Assembly (NCBI RefSeq): GCF_000146675.1
Contig: NZ_GL397214.1
Location: 1,091,522 to 1,155,521, forward strand
Direction of reading: 5' to 3'
Origin: Hoylesella marshii DSM 16973 = JCM 13450
Lineage (GTDB): Bacteria > Bacteroidota > Bacteroidia > Bacteroidales > Bacteroidaceae
Length of the DNA stretch: 64,000 nucleotides
The notes beneath the pieces are model-generated. The model did no database searches. It was not told the DNA's origin and was given only the letters and a program-made list of their open reading frames with translations. Positions 18,992 to 27,088 of this stretch are shown piece by piece. Position numbers and translations under genes: made by a program. Position 1 is the stretch's first letter, and each line of letters opens with the position of its first letter.

Positions 18992-20071
18992 TTGAAACTC
19001 CATCTCTTTAATCCCGAACACGACCTTGCCTTGGCCACCAATGAGGCTCATTTCACAGCTCCGCATGCTGCCCGCGAACTGCGTGCAGACCTCGGATTCA
19101 TACCTGCTTTATGGGCTTCCGATGGCGATTTGGTGCTGGTAGACGACGTAGCGGCTGCTTTCAATGCCTATCGCCGTTTTAAATTTGACAGAAAGCCGGA
19201 AGTCATCTTCATAGCGAAAGATGATTTGGCTACAGGTGTTTTTTCTTCAGACGCACATATAGAAATCGCTCCTTGGGGATGGGACAGAGCCATTGCCACG
19301 CAGTTGAAGAGCATGCAGATTCCCGAACATTTGTTGCCAAGCGACGACGCATTGCAGCATATCCGTCGCCTGTCGCATCGGCAAACATCCGTCGCCTTGC
19401 TTCATGCTTTGCGGAAGCAACTTCCGCAATCGACTGTAGGAGAGCGAGTGGAATGTCGGTGCATGATGGAAGTGCATCAATGGATTGACCGTTGGCATCA
19501 CGTCGTGGTAAAAGCACCGTGGAGCAGTAGCGGGCGTGGCGTGAGATACATTCATTCCGAGATGGAAACCAACACCGCGGGATGGCTCAACAACATGATT
19601 ACCCGACAGGGAAGCATCTTCGTAGAGCCCTATTTCAACAAGGTGAAAGATTTTGGCATGGAGTTCTTTTCAGACGGAAATGGACGCATTGATTATTGGG
19701 GATTGTCGCTCTTCAAAACCATAAACGGGGCGTATGCAGGAAGTCTGCTGGCCACAGAAGAGGAGAAAGAAACCGCTTTGACGGGATATATATCAAAAGA
19801 CGTGATACAAACGGTCTGTACCCGCATTCAAAATCAAATGGGAAGCCTGCTCAAAGGTCGCTATGCCGGAGCGTTCGGGGTGGATATGATGGTGGTAGCA
19901 GAAAAAGACGGAAACGGTTTTGTCTTGCATCCCTGTGTAGAAATCAATCTTCGTCGCACGATGGGGCATCTTGCTTTAGCGTTGTCACCCAAGGAAAGTG
20001 GCATCCCAAAACTCATGCGCATCTGCTACGAAGGCACGTCTTATCGTTTGAGAATCATGCCCGCAGATTAA
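18992..20071 (+). CDS. ATP-grasp-like protein, unknown substrate (TTG start)
   Basis: A 359-residue cytoplasmic protein starting KLHLFNPEHDLALA after the initiator. Features of ATP-grasp ligases can be seen in the second half: VVKAPWSSSGRG (about 172-183) as the ATP-loop lysine and glycine segment, EPYFNKVKDFGMEFF, and a late VEINLRRTMGH with the metal-binding Glu/Asn pair. Substrate is unknown. The start codon is TTG: an in-frame TAA lies 12 nt before it, no ATG or GTG is available, and the -7 box is just upstream, so TTG is well supported. It is flanked by array A and the rpsF operon. Confidence 0.75.
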   Translation: MKLHLFNPEHDLALATNEAHFTAPHAARELRADLGFIPALWASDGDLVLVDDVAAAFNAYRRFKFDRKPEVIFIAKDDLATGVFSSDAHIEIAPWGWDRAIATQLKSMQIPEHLLPSDDALQHIRRLSHRQTSVALLHALRKQLPQSTVGERVECRCMMEVHQWIDRWHHVVVKAPWSSSGRGVRYIHSEMETNTAGWLNNMITRQGSIFVEPYFNKVKDFGMEFFSDGNGRIDYWGLSLFKTINGAYAGSLLATEEEKETALTGYISKDVIQTVCTRIQNQMGSLLKGRYAGAFGVDMMVVAEKDGNGFVLHPCVEINLRRTMGHLALALSPKESGIPKLMRICYEGTSYRLRIMPAD

Positions 20072-20078
20072 TCTCACT

Positions 20079-20258
20079 TCAGTATCGGCTTTCTTTTTTC
20101 AGGCCGACAGTGTAGCCGATAGTGCCTGAAACTATCAATGCAGAAGCCGAAAGCAAAGGGATGTTGCTATCGTTCCATCCGGTAATAAGGATTATTGCGA
20201 AGAGTATGCTCCCTACAAAAATGGCATACAGTCCAATGTGAGCCCAGCGTATCTTCAT
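20079..20258 (-). CDS. Small membrane protein, 59 aa
   Basis: A minus-strand frame of 59 codons (starts MKIRWAHIGLYAIFVGS) between the ATP-grasp-like gene and rpsF, convergent with the former. It has two hydrophobic segments (about 8-26 and 33-52) separated by GWNDSN, and a basic C-terminus (KKESRY), as expected for a two-helix inner-membrane protein. A TACTTTTG -7 box lies 25 nt upstream of the ATG, which supports a real gene. I do not recognise the family. Confidence 0.7.
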   Translation of the reverse strand: MKIRWAHIGLYAIFVGSILFAIILITGWNDSNIPLLSASALIVSGTIGYTVGLKKESRY

Positions 20259-20283
20259 GAATCATTTTATTTTCTTTGTGGCG

Positions 20284-20291
20284 CAAAAGTA
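20284..20291 (-). promoter_or_regulatory. -7 box of the 59-aa membrane protein gene
   Basis: TACTTTTG on the minus strand, 25 nt upstream of the start at 20258; no clear TTTG at -33. Confidence 0.55.
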
Positions 20292-20399
20292 CGAAGAAAT
20301 ACGTTGTACCTTGCCCCTTGGTCGTTGTATTTTCTGCAAAAAACAGTTAAATCACATGGAATACAATAGCGCACATGGCGTATTTCAAACGGAAATCAT

Positions 20400-20407
20400 T
20401 ACCTTTG
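20400..20407 (+). promoter_or_regulatory. -7 box of the rpsF operon
   Basis: TACCTTTG, 49 nt before the rpsF ATG; the leader is AT-rich and lacks an obvious S6:S18-binding hairpin. Confidence 0.6.
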
Positions 20408-20456
20408 CACAGCATTTTTGCAAATTATCAATTATTAATCAATTATTTAAAGTAGT

Positions 20457-20804
20457 ATGAATCAATACGAAACCGTTTTCATTTTGACTCCCGTTTTGTC
20501 TGATGAACAGATGAAGGAAACGGTCGCTAAATTCAGAAATCTGCTCGTAGAAAAAGGAGCAGAAATCGTGAATGAAGAGACCTGGGGGCTGAAGAAGATG
20601 GCTTATGCTATTCAGAAGAAGTCCACAGGCTTTTATTGCCTGCTGGAGTTCAAAGCAGAGCCAGAAGTAATTAACACGCTCGAAACACAGTTCAGACGCG
20701 AAGAGAAAGTGATTCGTTTCATGACTGTTAAGCTCGACAAATATGCTATTCAGTATGCCGAGAAGAGAAAAAACAAATGGACAGAAAAACTAAAGGAGGC
20801 TTAA
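20457..20804 (+). CDS. rpsF: Ribosomal protein bS6
   Basis: A 115-residue small-subunit protein that pairs with bS18 on the 16S platform. The bS6 pattern is clear: [15 protein letters not shown] at the start, then [20 protein letters not shown] and the [16 protein letters not shown] strand. First gene of rpsF-rpsR-rplI, with rpsR starting 3 bp after its stop. Its own start is preceded by an AT-rich leader without a Shine-Dalgarno sequence, in contrast to the two following genes. Confidence 0.97.
   Translation: MNQYETVFILTPVLSDEQMKETVAKFRNLLVEKGAEIVNEETWGLKKMAYAIQKKSTGFYCLLEFKAEPEVINTLETQFRREEKVIRFMTVKLDKYAIQYAEKRKNKWTEKLKEA
20792..20799 (+). promoter_or_regulatory. Shine-Dalgarno sequence of rpsR
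   Basis: AAAGGAGG ends 8 nt before the rpsR ATG and overlaps the end of rpsF. A strong Shine-Dalgarno is unusual in Bacteroidota. Confidence 0.7.
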
Positions 20805-20807
20805 ATC

Positions 20808-21074
20808 ATGGCAGAACAATCGGAAATCAGATATTTAACTCCACCTTCCGTGGACACGAAGAAGAAGAAATACTGCCGCTTTAAGAAGAGCGGTATCAAG
20901 TATATCGACTATAAAGACCCCGACTTTCTGAAGAAATTCCTGAATGAACAGGGTAAGATTCTTCCCCGTCGCATTACCGGAACGTCATTAAAGTATCAGC
21001 GTCGTGTAGCTCAGGCTATCAAGCGCGCACGTCAGATAGCATTGCTGCCTTACGTAACTGATTTGATGAAATAA
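20808..21074 (+). CDS. rpsR: Ribosomal protein bS18
   Basis: An 88-residue small-subunit protein with the bS18 core ([20 protein letters not shown], then [20 protein letters not shown]). It binds bS6 and 16S rRNA. The N-terminus precedes one cysteine (Cys in KYCRF), so the protein lacks the full zinc-binding set of some bS18 forms. Second gene of the operon, with a clear Shine-Dalgarno before its ATG. Confidence 0.97.
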   Translation: MAEQSEIRYLTPPSVDTKKKKYCRFKKSGIKYIDYKDPDFLKKFLNEQGKILPRRITGTSLKYQRRVAQAIKRARQIALLPYVTDLMK

Positions 21075-21075
21075 A

Positions 21076-21083
21076 TAAGGAGG
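21076..21083 (+). promoter_or_regulatory. Shine-Dalgarno sequence of rplI
   Basis: TAAGGAGG, a full anti-SD match, 9 nt before the rplI ATG. Confidence 0.75.
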
Positions 21084-21092
21084 AATTGACAG

Positions 21093-21623
21093 ATGGAAAT
21101 CATACTGAAAGAAGATATTATCGGCTTGGGTTACAAGAACGATATCGTAGAAGTGAAATCCGGCTATGGCCGCAACTATCTCATTCCTAAGGGTAAAGGA
21201 GTCATTGCTTCTGAATCTGCCAAGAAGGTACTTGCAGAGAACCTGAAGCAGCAAGCCCACAAGTTGGCTGCTTTGAAAGATGCTGCTGCAAAGCGCGCAG
21301 AAGCATTGAATGGGGTGGCTCTCGTCATTGAAACCAAGGTAAGTGCTACCGGTGTGACATATGGTTCGGTGAATGCAGCTACCGTGGCCGAAGAGTTGAG
21401 CAAGAAAGGTTTTGATATCGACCGCAAAATCATTACGATGCGCGACATCAAGACTGTGGGTGACTTCGAAGCTGTTATCCATTTCCATAAGGAAGTGGAG
21501 GTAGTTATCCCTGTAAAGGTGGTTGCCGAGAATGCACCCGTTGAGGCTGCACCTGCCGAAGAGGTTGCTCCCGTAGAAGAACCGCAGGTTCAGACAGAGG
21601 AGGAAGCACCTGCCGCTGAGTAA
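21093..21623 (+). CDS. rplI: Ribosomal protein bL9 with acidic tail
   Basis: A 176-residue large-subunit protein. The N-terminal domain (MEIILKEDIIGLGYKNDIVE) and the glycine-rich RNA-binding loop (GYGRNYLIPKGKG) are typical, followed by the long connecting helix and the C-terminal domain. The last 30 or so residues are an added Ala/Glu/Pro/Val tail (from ENAPVEAAPAEE to EEEAPAAE) beyond the usual length of about 148. Last gene of the operon, followed by a strong terminator. Confidence 0.97.
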   Translation: MEIILKEDIIGLGYKNDIVEVKSGYGRNYLIPKGKGVIASESAKKVLAENLKQQAHKLAALKDAAAKRAEALNGVALVIETKVSATGVTYGSVNAATVAEELSKKGFDIDRKIITMRDIKTVGDFEAVIHFHKEVEVVIPVKVVAENAPVEAAPAEEVAPVEEPQVQTEEEAPAAE

Positions 21624-21651
21624 GAAATATATAGCAAATAGATTTATCTTC

Positions 21652-21689
21652 AATCCCGATTGCCTGTGATGGCCGTCGGGATTTTTTTT
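21652..21689 (+). terminator. Terminator of the rpsF-rpsR-rplI operon
   Basis: AATCCCGA (21652-21659) pairs with TCGGGATT (21676-21683), followed by a run of eight T. A classic intrinsic terminator. Confidence 0.92.
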
Positions 21690-21816
21690 GCGATTCAATC
21701 CCAATCGGTCATAAGACTGCTCATCTAACATCTTAATATTGATGACATGGCTTCCATCAGCAATTCCTTTTTCGTCCTATCCCTTCTATGAAAGTTCAGC
21801 GGACTTCTTCCTACTT

Positions 21817-24699
21817 TTATCGGTAGATATCTGACCGGTGCAGTTCCACGATACGTCCGTATTGCGCCAAGCGTTTCAAATCGAGTTTCTTCTTGTTGCC
21901 TACAACGATGATGGCGCGGGGTTCTTTGCCGGCTGTGTTCGTCTGATAATTGGTCACGTCGTTGGCCGAAAGCGAAGGGAGAATCGTCAGCCATCGCCGG
22001 GACGGATCTTCTGTGTAACCGTTTCTGTGCAAGAAGGCGATGCGATTGCCGATACTGCGAAACGAGGGGAAGTTGTTGGAAATTCTGTTCAGTATGCCTT
22101 GTCGGGCAATATCAACCCCCGTTTGTCGCAGCGGCATGTGGGTAAGCAGACTGTCGAGCACAGAGAGTGCGTTCATGGTCTTGTCGGCCTGTGTGCCTAA
22201 GCGGGTGGTGAAGGCCGTCGGTGCATCGGCATGGCGGATGAGCGAAGGACACATCAGATTGGCGGAGGCATAGTAGGCCAGCGAGCGAAACTCGCGTATC
22301 TCTTGGAAAATAACCGACGACATGCCGTTACCTAAATAGTCTGCCCACAGCGTTTGTCTAACGCGGTCTTCCACCGTGGGGGCGGATGGCAACTGGGCAT
22401 ACGTGCCGATGATGGTCTGCCGCGCCGAGGGATTGTTGAACAGATAGACCGTAGGCTCACAGACGGGCATGAGGGGGACGAATGTGGACTGGGCGGGACG
22501 CGCCATGCTGTCGATAGAGAACTGTTGCTTCAGGGCTTGCGCCACTTCGTCGGGCGGAAGTTGTCCGCTATAGACGATGGAGCATGCGTAGCGTTGCGCG
22601 TCGGCAAAATGTGCCAAGAGGTCTTCGGCACGCAGGGCACTCAGGGTCTTTGCCGAGGGCTGCGTGAGGTAAGCAGAGCGGTCGCCGTTGGCCACGCGTT
22701 CGAAGACGGCATTGGCAATGGTCGTGTTGTCTTTGAAGAACGTGCGGTCGCTTAATTTCCTTTCGGTTACGACATCGCGCATTTTCCGTGCATCAACCTC
22801 GGCATGATACATGAAATGATTGAGCAAACGGAGCGTGGGTGCGAGGTTACGGTCGTATCCGCTGATGCCGAGGATGAAGCTCGCGTTATCAACGCTTATC
22901 GCCATGTGTGAGCCCAACTGTTGGAATGCTTTGCCCAACGCGAGTTTCGAGAGTGAGTCGGTGCCGACAGTGGAGAGGTATTCTTTTGTTGCTTCGAGCA
23001 ATGGGTCGGCAATGGTGCCTTGATGGAAGATGAATTGCAGTTTGAAGAGGTCGTTTACGGGATTCTTCACTGCGTAGAGATTTACCTGCGGCGAGAGTGC
23101 GATGGTGGTGGCATCGCGGTCGAAGTCGATGAGGCGTACAGGTTTGTCGTCGGTTGGCATCTTCGAGAGTTGTTCGGCGTAGGCCGACTGTGCGCCGATG
23201 TTTTTCGGCGTGACGGGTTGGTAGCCCGGCTGCGCCATCTTGTCCTTTTTTCCGCTGCCGTATTTCTTAACGACACGTATGGATTGGTCGTTGAAGTAGC
23301 GGGCAGCCACGCGCATGATGTCGGCCTTCGTGAGGTTGGCCACATTGCGACCGGTGCTTATATAGTCGTCCCACGAGCGGTCTTGAGTAAAGGCGTCAAT
23401 CATAGCACTTGCACGGCTGTCGATTTGCTCCATCATCTGTTGTTTTTCTCTGATGTAGTCGCGTTTCAGACTTTGCAGCATCTCGTCGCTGAACGCACCG
23501 CTTTTCAGTCGGTCTACCTGTTGACGACACAGTGTTTCAACCTTGTGTTTGGAACCGAAAGGGATGTTGGGCACGGCACCGAAGAACAGCAGTCCCGTGT
23601 GTCGGAGTGCCATACGTTCGCAGAAGGCATAGAGCATCTTGTGGCTGTGCACCAGCGAGTCGAGCAAACCGGTGTTGTTGTCGTTGGAGAGCAGTTGGGT
23701 GGCTATGTCTAATGCTGGGGCATCGGGGGCATCGTCGGTCGGGGCACGGAAGGCTACGGCATCTATCTTGATGAGCGGAATGGGTAGTTTGACACCGAGC
23801 GTCTCCTTGCCCGTGAAAGGCGATAGTTGCCAAGGCGCGCGTGCCGGAGCATTGCCCGGGCGTATTCGTCCGAAAGTTCGTTCGAGGAGCGGCATGAGGG
23901 TGGAGGGGTCGATGTCGCCGCAGAGAATAAGCCCCATGTTGCCTGCCACGTAGTATTTGTCGAAGAACTCGCGCATTTCGCTGAGCTTCGGATTCTTCAG
24001 ATTTTCGGTGCTGCCGAGGACGGGATAGGCGTAGGGACTGCCAGCAAAGAGCTTGCTCATAAACTTTTCCATGGCATTGCCGAGCACATTGTCGTTGACC
24101 ATGTTTTTTTCCTCGTACACGGTTTCGAGTTCGTTTTGGAATCCGCGGAACACGGGATGGATGAGCCGTTCGCTGTTCAGTTCCGCCCATTGTGCGATGT
24201 ATTGGGGGGCGAACTCGTTGTGGTAGACGGTCTCGTCGTAGGAAGTGTAGGCGTTGAGTTTTGAGCCGCCATAGCGGGTAATCAGCGAGTTGAACTCGTT
24301 GGGGATGCTGTAGTCGGCAGCTTTCCGGCTCAACCGGTTGATATCTTGCTGCAAGGCGCGGCGGGCGGCCTTGTCGGCTGTAAGGGCGAGTTGGTCGTAT
24401 CGGGCGGAGATGGAATCCAGCCACGGTTTCTCTGCTTGGTAGTTGGTGGTGCCGATTTGGTCGGTTCCCTTAAACATGATGTGCTCAAAGTAGTGGGCAA
24501 TGCCGGTGTTGGGGCAGTCGTTGGCACCTGCTTTCACTACCACTGCGCCCATCACTTTGGGTTGGCTGTGGTCTTCGTTGAGCCATACGGTCATGCCGTT
24601 GGAGAGTTTGTGTTCCACCACCCGAAGCGGGTCGGTCTGCTGTGCACACACCGGATAGATGCTGCACCACGTGATGAGAAATGCGAGGATATGTTTCAT
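21817..24699 (-). CDS. M16 family zinc peptidase, exported
   Basis: A 960-residue pitrilysin/insulinase-type metallopeptidase with two M16 halves. A signal peptide ends at about residue 19 (PVCAQ). The inverted zinc motif HYFEH is at 69-73, with the distal ligand Glu in the ELETVYEEKNM segment (about 165-175). The second half (from about 510) is the catalytically inactive partner domain. It probably degrades peptides in the periplasm. It has a near-consensus promoter and a 30-nt leader, ends convergently with rplI, and appears monocistronic. Confidence 0.93.
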   Translation of the reverse strand: MKHILAFLITWCSIYPVCAQQTDPLRVVEHKLSNGMTVWLNEDHSQPKVMGAVVVKAGANDCPNTGIAHYFEHIMFKGTDQIGTTNYQAEKPWLDSISARYDQLALTADKAARRALQQDINRLSRKAADYSIPNEFNSLITRYGGSKLNAYTSYDETVYHNEFAPQYIAQWAELNSERLIHPVFRGFQNELETVYEEKNMVNDNVLGNAMEKFMSKLFAGSPYAYPVLGSTENLKNPKLSEMREFFDKYYVAGNMGLILCGDIDPSTLMPLLERTFGRIRPGNAPARAPWQLSPFTGKETLGVKLPIPLIKIDAVAFRAPTDDAPDAPALDIATQLLSNDNNTGLLDSLVHSHKMLYAFCERMALRHTGLLFFGAVPNIPFGSKHKVETLCRQQVDRLKSGAFSDEMLQSLKRDYIREKQQMMEQIDSRASAMIDAFTQDRSWDDYISTGRNVANLTKADIMRVAARYFNDQSIRVVKKYGSGKKDKMAQPGYQPVTPKNIGAQSAYAEQLSKMPTDDKPVRLIDFDRDATTIALSPQVNLYAVKNPVNDLFKLQFIFHQGTIADPLLEATKEYLSTVGTDSLSKLALGKAFQQLGSHMAISVDNASFILGISGYDRNLAPTLRLLNHFMYHAEVDARKMRDVVTERKLSDRTFFKDNTTIANAVFERVANGDRSAYLTQPSAKTLSALRAEDLLAHFADAQRYACSIVYSGQLPPDEVAQALKQQFSIDSMARPAQSTFVPLMPVCEPTVYLFNNPSARQTIIGTYAQLPSAPTVEDRVRQTLWADYLGNGMSSVIFQEIREFRSLAYYASANLMCPSLIRHADAPTAFTTRLGTQADKTMNALSVLDSLLTHMPLRQTGVDIARQGILNRISNNFPSFRSIGNRIAFLHRNGYTEDPSRRWLTILPSLSANDVTNYQTNTAGKEPRAIIVVGNKKKLDLKRLAQYGRIVELHRSDIYR

Positions 24700-24729
24700 G
24701 TTGTGTTTGTTTTTTTATGATGGACGATG

Positions 24730-24760
24730 CAAAGGTACGCGGAAGATGGAGAATGGCCAA
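24730..24760 (-). promoter_or_regulatory. Promoter of the M16 peptidase gene
   Basis: Minus-strand TTG (24758-24760), 20 bp, TACCTTTG (24730-24737); ATG 30 nt downstream. Confidence 0.8.
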
Positions 24761-24790
24761 GACTTTTCTCTCGCTTTTTATCGGGATGTA

Positions 24791-25126
24791 CCGGCGCAGG
24801 GTGCGCCGGGGCTGCATGAGTGCCGAACCATGTCGGCGCAGGGTGCGCCGGGGCTGCGCGAGTGCCAAACCATGCCGGCGCAGGGTGCGCCGAGACCGCA
24901 CGAGTGCCAAGTGTTAAGATTTAGACTGCGCCGTTAACAAATGAGTGCCAAACAGTTAAAATATCAACTACGCCGTTAACGGATGAGTGCCGAGTGTTAA
25001 GATTTAGACTGCGCCGTTAACAAATGAGTGTCGTGCGGTCTCGGCAGAGGCTCTGCCGAGGCTCCCGGAGTGCCAAACCATGCCGGCAGAGGCTCTGCCG
25101 GGGCTTTCGGAGTGTCGCACAGTGCA
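24791..25126. repeat. Array B: mosaic 41-42 bp repeat with three unit types
   Basis: Eight units are phased by the anchor GAGTG(C/T)C at 24818, 24860, 24902, 24943, 24985, 25026, 25068 and 25110, so the period is 41 or 42 bp throughout. The unit cores fall in three types: three with CCGGCGCA-GGG-TGCGCCGG-like hairpins, three with a TTAA-rich GCGCCGTTAAC core, and two with CGGCAGAG-G-CTCTGCCG hairpins. It fills the gap between the M16 and cdd genes. Confidence 0.9.
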
Positions 25127-25145
25127 AACCGGAGTTCGGGTCGGG

Positions 25146-25631
25146 TCATGGGTGCATACACTCGTCTACAAAGGAGAGGGGTAAGAGGTCTTTCATGCTG
25201 TTGAGTGCATAGATGGCATTCGTGCCATAAAGCAGAATGCGGACGGGCTGGCGGTAACGGTCTTCTATTTCCAATACTACCTGCCGGCATGCACCGCAAG
25301 GACTGATGGGGTTTGCCAACAGATGTCCCTCCGTATTTCGAGCGGCCACGGCCAACGTGCGTATGGGCTGGTCGGGGAATTGCGATTGGGCGGCAAATAT
25401 GGCCGAGCGTTCCGCGCAGAGACCGGAGGGGTATGCGGCATTCTCCTGATTGGCGCCGATAACCGTCCGTCCGTCGTTGAGCAAGAGGGCTGCACCCACA
25501 CGGAAGTGCGAATATTTGGCATACGCATTCTGTGTGGCATCGATGGCTGCTTTGAGAAGTTGTTGCTCAACTTGGGAAAGTTCTTCCATCGTATAGACTT
25601 CAATGTCGATGGGCAGATTGATGTGTTTCAT
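25146..25631 (-). CDS. cdd: Cytidine deaminase
   Basis: A 161-residue homotetrameric-type cytidine deaminase converting cytidine and deoxycytidine to uridine forms in pyrimidine salvage. The zinc site is CAE at 72-74 (zinc ligand and catalytic Glu74) and PCGAC at 111-115 (Cys112, Cys115). Substrate-binding FRVGAALLLNDG is at 43-54. It is the last gene of the minus-strand unit, 11 bp after the beta-helix lipoprotein. An alternative start at residue 15 (MEEL) is possible, but the upstream ATG fits the short spacing. Confidence 0.95.
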   Translation of the reverse strand: MKHINLPIDIEVYTMEELSQVEQQLLKAAIDATQNAYAKYSHFRVGAALLLNDGRTVIGANQENAAYPSGLCAERSAIFAAQSQFPDQPIRTLAVAARNTEGHLLANPISPCGACRQVVLEIEDRYRQPVRILLYGTNAIYALNSMKDLLPLSFVDECMHP

Positions 25632-25642
25632 TTGTCTTCTTG

Positions 25643-27088
25643 TTAGTCTTTTTTGTATTCATAGCATCCTATGTCGGGTTTCCCATCGCGGGGCTGTCCG
25701 TCCTTGTCGGCGGGCAACGAATGGGTGGCATCGGCTTTGTCTATGGCCAATGATTTCTTGCTGAGGCGGAAGTCGTAGCGCAACAAGCGGGTATCGACTT
25801 CTTTGAAATTCTTCCATCCGGCTGAAACGGTATCGCTCACGTTTTCCCAAATAATATGGCTGTAATGCGTGGCATCGTCTTTCACTTCGGGTGTTCGCAG
25901 CAGACAATTCTCGAACCGATAGTTGAACGGCGTTCCCTCCTTGCGGTCGTCGCCTTTGATAACGTCGTCGGCATAGCCCGTAACAAGGGTGTTGATGCAA
26001 CGAAAATCCTGCAAAGGGAAAATCTTATCGCCCATACGGTTGCCGATGAAGAGCGCACTGCCGCGGTTGGAATCGAAGGGATAAAGCTGGGCGATGGTGT
26101 TGTGCAGGAGCAATGCCGAACCGCCGTAAATGGCCATGCAGGCCGACAGGGCGTTGGTGATTTGGCAGTTTTTCACTTCAATGTGGGAGTTGTAAGACAG
26201 CACCCCCGTTCCTTTACTGTTGTGCACCGTGGTTGAAAATAGCGTGAGCTTCAGCCGCGAGGCGTCGGAAGAATCGCATACAATGGCATCGTTCGCACCG
26301 TGAATATCCGTATAGGAAATGCGGTTCTCGTAAGAGGTTTTATGAAAACGCAAGCCTTTCCATTGTCCACTGATGCGGTCGTAAGGCAGATAGGGGAATA
26401 TTTTGTCGAGGCGATCGCCGCGTAAGACGATGCTGTCAGTTGGCGTTCCTTCACACACAAGTTTGCCGTGTACATCAATGCCTGCCTTATCGTGGAAATA
26501 AAGCGTTGTGCCCGGGGAGATGGTCAATGTGGCTCCTTCACCCACGGTTATGCCTCCGTATATGATGATGGGCGCGGGGCCTGACAAGGTTGTGTCGTGG
26601 GTAAGGGTCGTATGAGTCAGTTTTGTGGCATCCCAAGCCCAAGCCTGCAGGCATACTTTCTGTTCCACGCCGTTTTCCAGCGTAAAGAGCAAATCATCTT
26701 CCACTGCTTTTGGATTCACTTGGTGGCTTAATGGCGAAGTCAATGCTACAAACACGTTGATGCTGTCTTTGTTTCTTATTTCCACATCGGAAGTGCGGTA
26801 ACCTTCCGTCTTACCTAAATTCGCACCGTCTACATTCACGAGAAAGCCCGTTTGATTGCCTTGCCTCAAACGGACATTTGTGCATCGCAGACCAGCTCCG
26901 GAACGGTTGTAAACCCGAAAGACGGTGGTGGCGGTGGGAACATTTGAGAAGACGGTATCAAGTCGTACCGTGTCTGTGGAGAAAGAAAGGATATGCGAGG
27001 GCGATGTTGAAAAAGAATCATCGTCGCTGCAGGAAGCCCATAAAAAGAGGAAAGCGGGCAGTACAAAGGGTATTATTCTACATCTCAT
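25643..27088 (-). CDS. Lipoprotein with right-handed parallel beta-helix
   Basis: A 481-residue predicted lipoprotein: signal peptide with lipobox ending at Cys20 (LWASC) followed by SDDD, a sequence that often sends Bacteroidota lipoproteins to the cell surface. Residues 30-160 look like an immunoglobulin-like beta domain; from about 165 a series of short strands (for example GGITVGEGATLTISPGTTL) forms a beta-helix of the kind found in polysaccharide lyases and adhesins. No catalytic residues can be named. Its start overlaps the tilS end by 11 bp, so it is translated within the tRNA-modification operon although its function looks unrelated. Confidence 0.8.
   Translation of the reverse strand: MRCRIIPFVLPAFLFLWASCSDDDSFSTSPSHILSFSTDTVRLDTVFSNVPTATTVFRVYNRSGAGLRCTNVRLRQGNQTGFLVNVDGANLGKTEGYRTSDVEIRNKDSINVFVALTSPLSHQVNPKAVEDDLLFTLENGVEQKVCLQAWAWDATKLTHTTLTHDTTLSGPAPIIIYGGITVGEGATLTISPGTTLYFHDKAGIDVHGKLVCEGTPTDSIVLRGDRLDKIFPYLPYDRISGQWKGLRFHKTSYENRISYTDIHGANDAIVCDSSDASRLKLTLFSTTVHNSKGTGVLSYNSHIEVKNCQITNALSACMAIYGGSALLLHNTIAQLYPFDSNRGSALFIGNRMGDKIFPLQDFRCINTLVTGYADDVIKGDDRKEGTPFNYRFENCLLRTPEVKDDATHYSHIIWENVSDTVSAGWKNFKEVDTRLLRYDFRLSKKSLAIDKADATHSLPADKDGQPRDGKPDIGCYEYKKD

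Noticed and set aside
24485..24937. ORFs over array B (RRTLRRHG and AQGAPGLHECR repeats)
   Set aside because: By-products of GC-rich 42-bp units; they overlap the M16 promoter and start.
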